From positions 1 through 37,211 of the forward strand of contig JBGAHR010000039.1 in NCBI GenBank assembly GCA_044226045.1: a stretch of DNA of 37,211 nucleotides. Direction: 5' to 3'. Position 1 is the stretch's first letter; each line of letters opens with the position of its first letter. A program made the translations under genes and the position numbers. The notes under the pieces were generated by a model that was not told where the DNA came from, did not search any database, and saw nothing but the letters and a program-made list of their open reading frames with translations. Below are positions 33,924 to 37,211 of the stretch, in pieces. The stretch is from Endoryza sp044226045. GTDB lineage: Bacteria; Bacteroidota; Bacteroidia; Chitinophagales; Chitinophagaceae.

Positions 33924-33943
33924 ATTCACTGTATTTAGTGAAT
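33924..33943. promoter_or_regulatory. Candidate enhancer dyad for the sigma-54 activator
   Basis: ATTCACT and AGTGAAT form perfect 7-bp arms around a 6-bp spacer. The centre is about 87 bp upstream of the predicted sigma-54 start site, a usual distance for an activator-binding enhancer. A TATTTTTG-like box on the minus strand overlaps its right edge (33917-33924), so a second promoter cannot be excluded. Confidence 0.45.
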
Positions 33944-34009
33944 TCATTAAAGCAATCACCGATTATCGTATTTGGTCAGATCAACGGGAGGTTAAAAGCT
34001 TATCCGTTA

Positions 34010-36640
34010 TCAGCTAAAGTAATCCTTCTTGGTAATGTTGAGCTTTTTGAGCTTGGAATGAAGGGTATTACCGGGTATTTTGAGAATTTCAGCCGCGCCG
34101 CCAATGCCGGATATTTTCCCATCGCATCTTTTCAGAATTGAAATAATATAATCGCGTTCTACTTCTTCCAGCGAACGATTGGACAGAACTGCCTCAGAGG
34201 AGTGGTCTGCGGGTTCTATCACTTTGGGTATATATACTTCCTTTAGCACCCCATCTGTTGACAACAGAATACTTCGCTCTATCAGGTGTTCCATCTCCCT
34301 GATATTTCCCGGCCAGACATAGCTTTTCAATTGCTGGAATACGGTTGGAGCGATTTTTTTTATTTTTCTGCCGGTACTTCTGCTGAATTTTTCGACAAAG
34401 AAATGAATCAATGGTTCGATGTCTTCCTGCCTTTCTCTGAGCGGAGGAAGATGTATGGGAAAAACATTCAGTCTAAAGTAGAGATCAGAACGGAATCGAC
34501 CTGCTTTCACTTCTTCTTCCAGGTTGCGATTGGTGGCAGCTATTAATCGTACATCGATCTTAATGGTGGTTTTTCCCCCAATTCGTTCCAATTCCCGTTC
34601 CTGGATAACCCTCAACAGTTTGGCCTGTGAGTCCAGGGGCAGTTCCCCAATTTCATCCAGAAATAAGGTGCTATGATGAGCCAGTTCAAACTTGCCGATC
34701 CTTTTGTCAATGGCGCCCGTGAACGCGCCTCTTTCATGACCAAACAATTCACTTTCGATCAGGTTGGCAGGTAGGGCTGCACAATTCACTTTCACCATCA
34801 GGTGAACATTTCTTTGCGATGAATTGTGAAGAGCGCGGGCGATGAGTTCCTTGCCCGTTCCGGTTTCACCAGTTACTAAAACGGTGGTATTGGTTTCGGC
34901 CACCAGCGACATCAGTCGGTACACCTTTTGCATCGCTGCCCCATTGCCTACGATTTCCGAGAAATTATATATCGTCCTGATTTGTTCTTTCAGGTAGTCG
35001 TTTTCCACTTCCAGCTTTTTCTTGTAAGCCGCCAGTTTTTCGTTTGCCTGTATATTGGCTACGGCTACTGATATCTGGGCGCAAACACCTTTTAGAATCA
35101 GTGCACTGAGTTTGTTTGACAATAACCAGATGGTGCCAATATTCTTGTTTCCGATTCGCAAGGGAAGACCATACGCGTTTTTCAAACCCGTGCTGGTCCA
35201 TAATCTTGAATAAATACTACCGGTGGCTTTTTCCTCCTCCACATTAAATAAAACTCCCTCCAGGCTCGCAAGAACTTTTGCTGAGTAAGGCTCGGCGATC
35301 GTCATTTTTTCAGACTTCAGTTTCTCGAAATCAATTTGAGCCTGTTCAAATAGCGTTCTGTCGAACATGAAAGGCGACAAAGTGGTTCCATCCTCTTCAA
35401 TCACCCTGATCATTGCCATCCGGGTTTGCATGGTTTTATCCAGCACTTTGAATATAGCGTCCTGCAAATCCTGTTTTGTTCTAACCTGGGCAATATCTTT
35501 ACTGAATTCCAGCAGAAATTCCTGCTCACGTTGTTTTCTCTCTACCTCTTCGAGGGCCATTATATTCGCGAGGGCAATAGATATTTGCGCGCAAACACCC
35601 TGTAGCAACTGGATATTGACCTGGTAGCTGTCGAGAAAAAGAATTCCGTGATCTTTCTGGCCATTGCGTAGCCTCACCCCAATTACGTCGGTGAATCCCA
35701 TTTTTTTCCAGAAGCTGAGGTAGGAAGACTGTACTCCTCTTTTTATTTCTCTTTCAACATTAAAAAGCAAAGGGATCGTACTTTTCAAAACCCGATCCTG
35801 CAACCCGTCATTGATGGGATAACGATTTTTTTCGAGTGCGGCGATAATCTGCTGGTCATGTTTATTTCTTAAATCAAAAAGATAAGGACTCATGGTATGG
35901 TTATCATCGTTGATCCTCCTGATGACATACCCTCCTGTAGGATTGAGATGAGACAATGCGCTGGCGATCGCCCGGGAAAGCTCGTTTTTCGTTTTTACCG
36001 TGGCGATCTCATTGCTGAATTCGAGGAGAAAGGATTTTTCTTTTTCCTTGTTGATGATTTCTTCATTTTTCAGAATATTGGAAACGGCACTGGATAGTTG
36101 CGGACTAATACCCTGAATGACACTCCTGAATTCGCGGCTGAACCCATTGATCTGATCTGTATATATATGTATGAATCCAATAGGCTTATCCTCCCGCATG
36201 AGTTTGGTCATCAATATTTCTTTCACTCCCTTTTCAAAGTTCACGCGAAGAAACGCAGGCCGGCCGGGTAAATCCATCTCTTCTTCCAGCACAAATGAAA
36301 TGGGTCCGTCCGAGCTCAATACCGCCTGGATGAAGGGTTCATTCAAGGTGAACCTGGAATCAACCATTTCTTTGTAACGCTGATGAGACCTGATGGGTGA
36401 TCCATCGTTGTCGAGCAGGAACGGAACATAGGTCTCGTCTTTGTGGTCTATTAAAGTTACGATCGTATGGGTAATATAATATAAGCCCTTAATTCTCTGT
36501 TTGAAAAGCCTGATCAGGTCGTTCTTGTCCCGAACCCGCGTGATGTCATTGGCGAGTTCCAGCAGGATTTTTCTTTCCTGCTGCAGGGCTGCTTTACTTG
36601 GAGCCCCCAGAGCTGTTTCCGAAATAGCCCCCTTTTTCAT
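34010..36640 (-). CDS. Sigma-54-dependent activator with three GAF-like domains
   Basis: The ATG at 36640 gives 876 residues. Three GAF-like sensor repeats (about 20-190, 200-360 and 370-530) share a LLEFSxxIAxVxTKxxL opening and a GVCAQISIALANI-type ending. The AAA+ domain (about 565-790) has Walker A GETGTGKE (591-598), the sigma-54 contact loop GAFTGA (638-643), Walker B LFLDEIGE (659-666) and WPGN (776-779). A Fis-type HTH (about 822-869) ends the protein. It should bind an enhancer and open sigma-54 promoters in response to a small-molecule, redox or phosphate signal. The frame continues in phase upstream through the repeat tract to an ATG at 37006 (998 residues). I consider that extension less likely. 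Confidence 0.93.
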   Translation of the reverse strand: MKKGAISETALGAPSKAALQQERKILLELANDITRVRDKNDLIRLFKQRIKGLYYITHTIVTLIDHKDETYVPFLLDNDGSPIRSHQRYKEMVDSRFTLNEPFIQAVLSSDGPISFVLEEEMDLPGRPAFLRVNFEKGVKEILMTKLMREDKPIGFIHIYTDQINGFSREFRSVIQGISPQLSSAVSNILKNEEIINKEKEKSFLLEFSNEIATVKTKNELSRAIASALSHLNPTGGYVIRRINDDNHTMSPYLFDLRNKHDQQIIAALEKNRYPINDGLQDRVLKSTIPLLFNVEREIKRGVQSSYLSFWKKMGFTDVIGVRLRNGQKDHGILFLDSYQVNIQLLQGVCAQISIALANIMALEEVERKQREQEFLLEFSKDIAQVRTKQDLQDAIFKVLDKTMQTRMAMIRVIEEDGTTLSPFMFDRTLFEQAQIDFEKLKSEKMTIAEPYSAKVLASLEGVLFNVEEEKATGSIYSRLWTSTGLKNAYGLPLRIGNKNIGTIWLLSNKLSALILKGVCAQISVAVANIQANEKLAAYKKKLEVENDYLKEQIRTIYNFSEIVGNGAAMQKVYRLMSLVAETNTTVLVTGETGTGKELIARALHNSSQRNVHLMVKVNCAALPANLIESELFGHERGAFTGAIDKRIGKFELAHHSTLFLDEIGELPLDSQAKLLRVIQERELERIGGKTTIKIDVRLIAATNRNLEEEVKAGRFRSDLYFRLNVFPIHLPPLRERQEDIEPLIHFFVEKFSRSTGRKIKKIAPTVFQQLKSYVWPGNIREMEHLIERSILLSTDGVLKEVYIPKVIEPADHSSEAVLSNRSLEEVERDYIISILKRCDGKISGIGGAAEILKIPGNTLHSKLKKLNITKKDYFS

Positions 36641-36654
36641 GACATGAAGGTAGG

Positions 36655-37000
36655 GAATGGGAGCGGGAGTGGGAGTGGGAGCGAGAGCGGAAAGGGAAAG
36701 GGAAAGGGAAAGAGAAAGGGAAAGAGAAAGGGAAAGAGAAAGGGAAAGAGAAAGAGAAAGAGAAAGAGAAAGAGAAAGAGAAAGAGAAAGAGAAAGGGAA
36801 AGAGAAAGGGAAAGAGAAACGGAAACGGAAAGGGAAAGAGAAAGGGAAAGAGAAAGGGAAAGAGAAACGGAAAGGGAAACGGAAACGGAAACGGAAAGGG
36901 AAAGGGAAAGAGAAACGGAAAGGGAAAGAGAAACGGAAACAGAAAGGGGAAGAGGGAACGGGCGCGGGAGTGGGAGCGAGAGCGGAAGCGAATACAGTTG
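36655..37000. repeat. Polypurine hexamer tract in the activator leader
   Basis: This tract is built of in-phase 6-bp units. GGGAGY/GAGAGC words at both ends flank a long core of GGAAAG, AGAAAG and ACGGAA-type units. From 36680 to 36969 the plus strand contains no T. Five of the six reading frames are open across it because stops need T (plus) or A (minus). None is called as a gene. It lies 15-360 bp upstream of the activator ATG and may form unusual structures such as triplex DNA. Confidence 0.92.
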
Positions 37001-37013
37001 CAGCATTGACTAA

Positions 37014-37211
37014 TTGCATTCCATCCGTAATCCGTCATCATCATTGGCTCATTGACTAATCACTGTTGTCCGGGGAAAGTCATTGAGTCCCTGATGCTAC
37101 GCTGAAATAATCATCTTTTTGCCACTTTTTGAGAAATGAGCCCCCTTTTGTGAGCGGGAGCGAGATCGAGAGCGGACGTAATTTGAGTGAGATTTTATTC
37201 CAGCGAGTCTC
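37014..37211. other. Right-edge intergenic DNA with repeat remnants
   Basis: After the tract there are reversed ACGGATK words (about 37020-37036), an octamer-like ATTGGCTCATTGAC (about 37044-37057) and a GGGAGCGAGATCGAGAGC island (about 37156-37174). I see no gene before the window ends. Confidence 0.5.

Noticed and set aside
36594..37044. Open frames in five phases over the polypurine tract
   Set aside because: The absence of T on the plus strand removes stop codons; products are Lys/Arg/Glu/Gly or Ser/Leu/Phe low complexity.

Overview
The window is chromosomal DNA from a Bacteroidota bacterium, most likely of the order Chitinophagales. The clues are an ECF sigma factor, FecR anti-sigma factor, STN-containing SusC and SusD in a row, FecR with the C-terminal region usual in this phylum, a DUF6520 peptide, a DUF2975/XRE pair, candidate promoters of the TAnnTTTG type, and intergenic 6-, 7- and 8-bp repeat arrays. 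The genus assignment is inference. I saw no tRNA, rRNA, CRISPR array, transposase or integrase.

Layout. 1-3.4 kb: a secreted protein with two SnoaL-like halves, a small lipoprotein bracketed by inverted heptamer arrays, an SDR oxidoreductase with a four-helix membrane protein, and a truncated AraC-type regulator. 3.6-11.7 kb: an ECF sigma factor and FecR, then a SusC/SusD pair and a thioredoxin-fold protein whose C-terminal third resembles DUF3738. This is a self-signalling nutrient-uptake locus of unknown substrate. 11.7-13.4 kb (minus strand): a DUF6520 peptide and an AraC regulator. 13.4-14.3 kb: repeats only. 14.3-17.8 kb: NHL-repeat lipoprotein, ABM monooxygenase, metallophosphoesterase, di-heme cytochrome c and GNAT acetyltransferase. 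17.8-18.4 kb: duplicated polypyrimidine repeat block. 18.4-24.1 kb (minus strand): a complete tripartite RND efflux operon. 24.2-27.1 kb: a small membrane protein, a structured intergenic region and an Fbh1-like UvrD-family helicase. 27.3-28.1 kb (minus strand): XRE regulator and DUF2975 membrane protein behind a dyad-containing promoter. 28.3-29.9 kb: a secreted Sde182-like (DUF1593) protein. 30-33.8 kb (minus strand): bestrophin, YCII protein, alpha/beta hydrolase, small proteins and an NmrA-like reductase. 34-36.6 kb (minus strand): a triple-GAF sigma-54 activator whose 5' leader is a polypurine/polypyrimidine hexamer tract.

The most interesting reading is a possible sigma-54 circuit at the right end. 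The activator gene lies 190 bp upstream of the NmrA-like gene. That gap holds a match to the -24/-12 promoter with correct GG-N10-GC spacing and, about 85 bp upstream of the predicted start site, a perfect 7+7 bp dyad that could be the enhancer. The second notable theme is the family of in-register hexamer, heptamer and octamer arrays. One of them is an open frame fused in phase to the activator.
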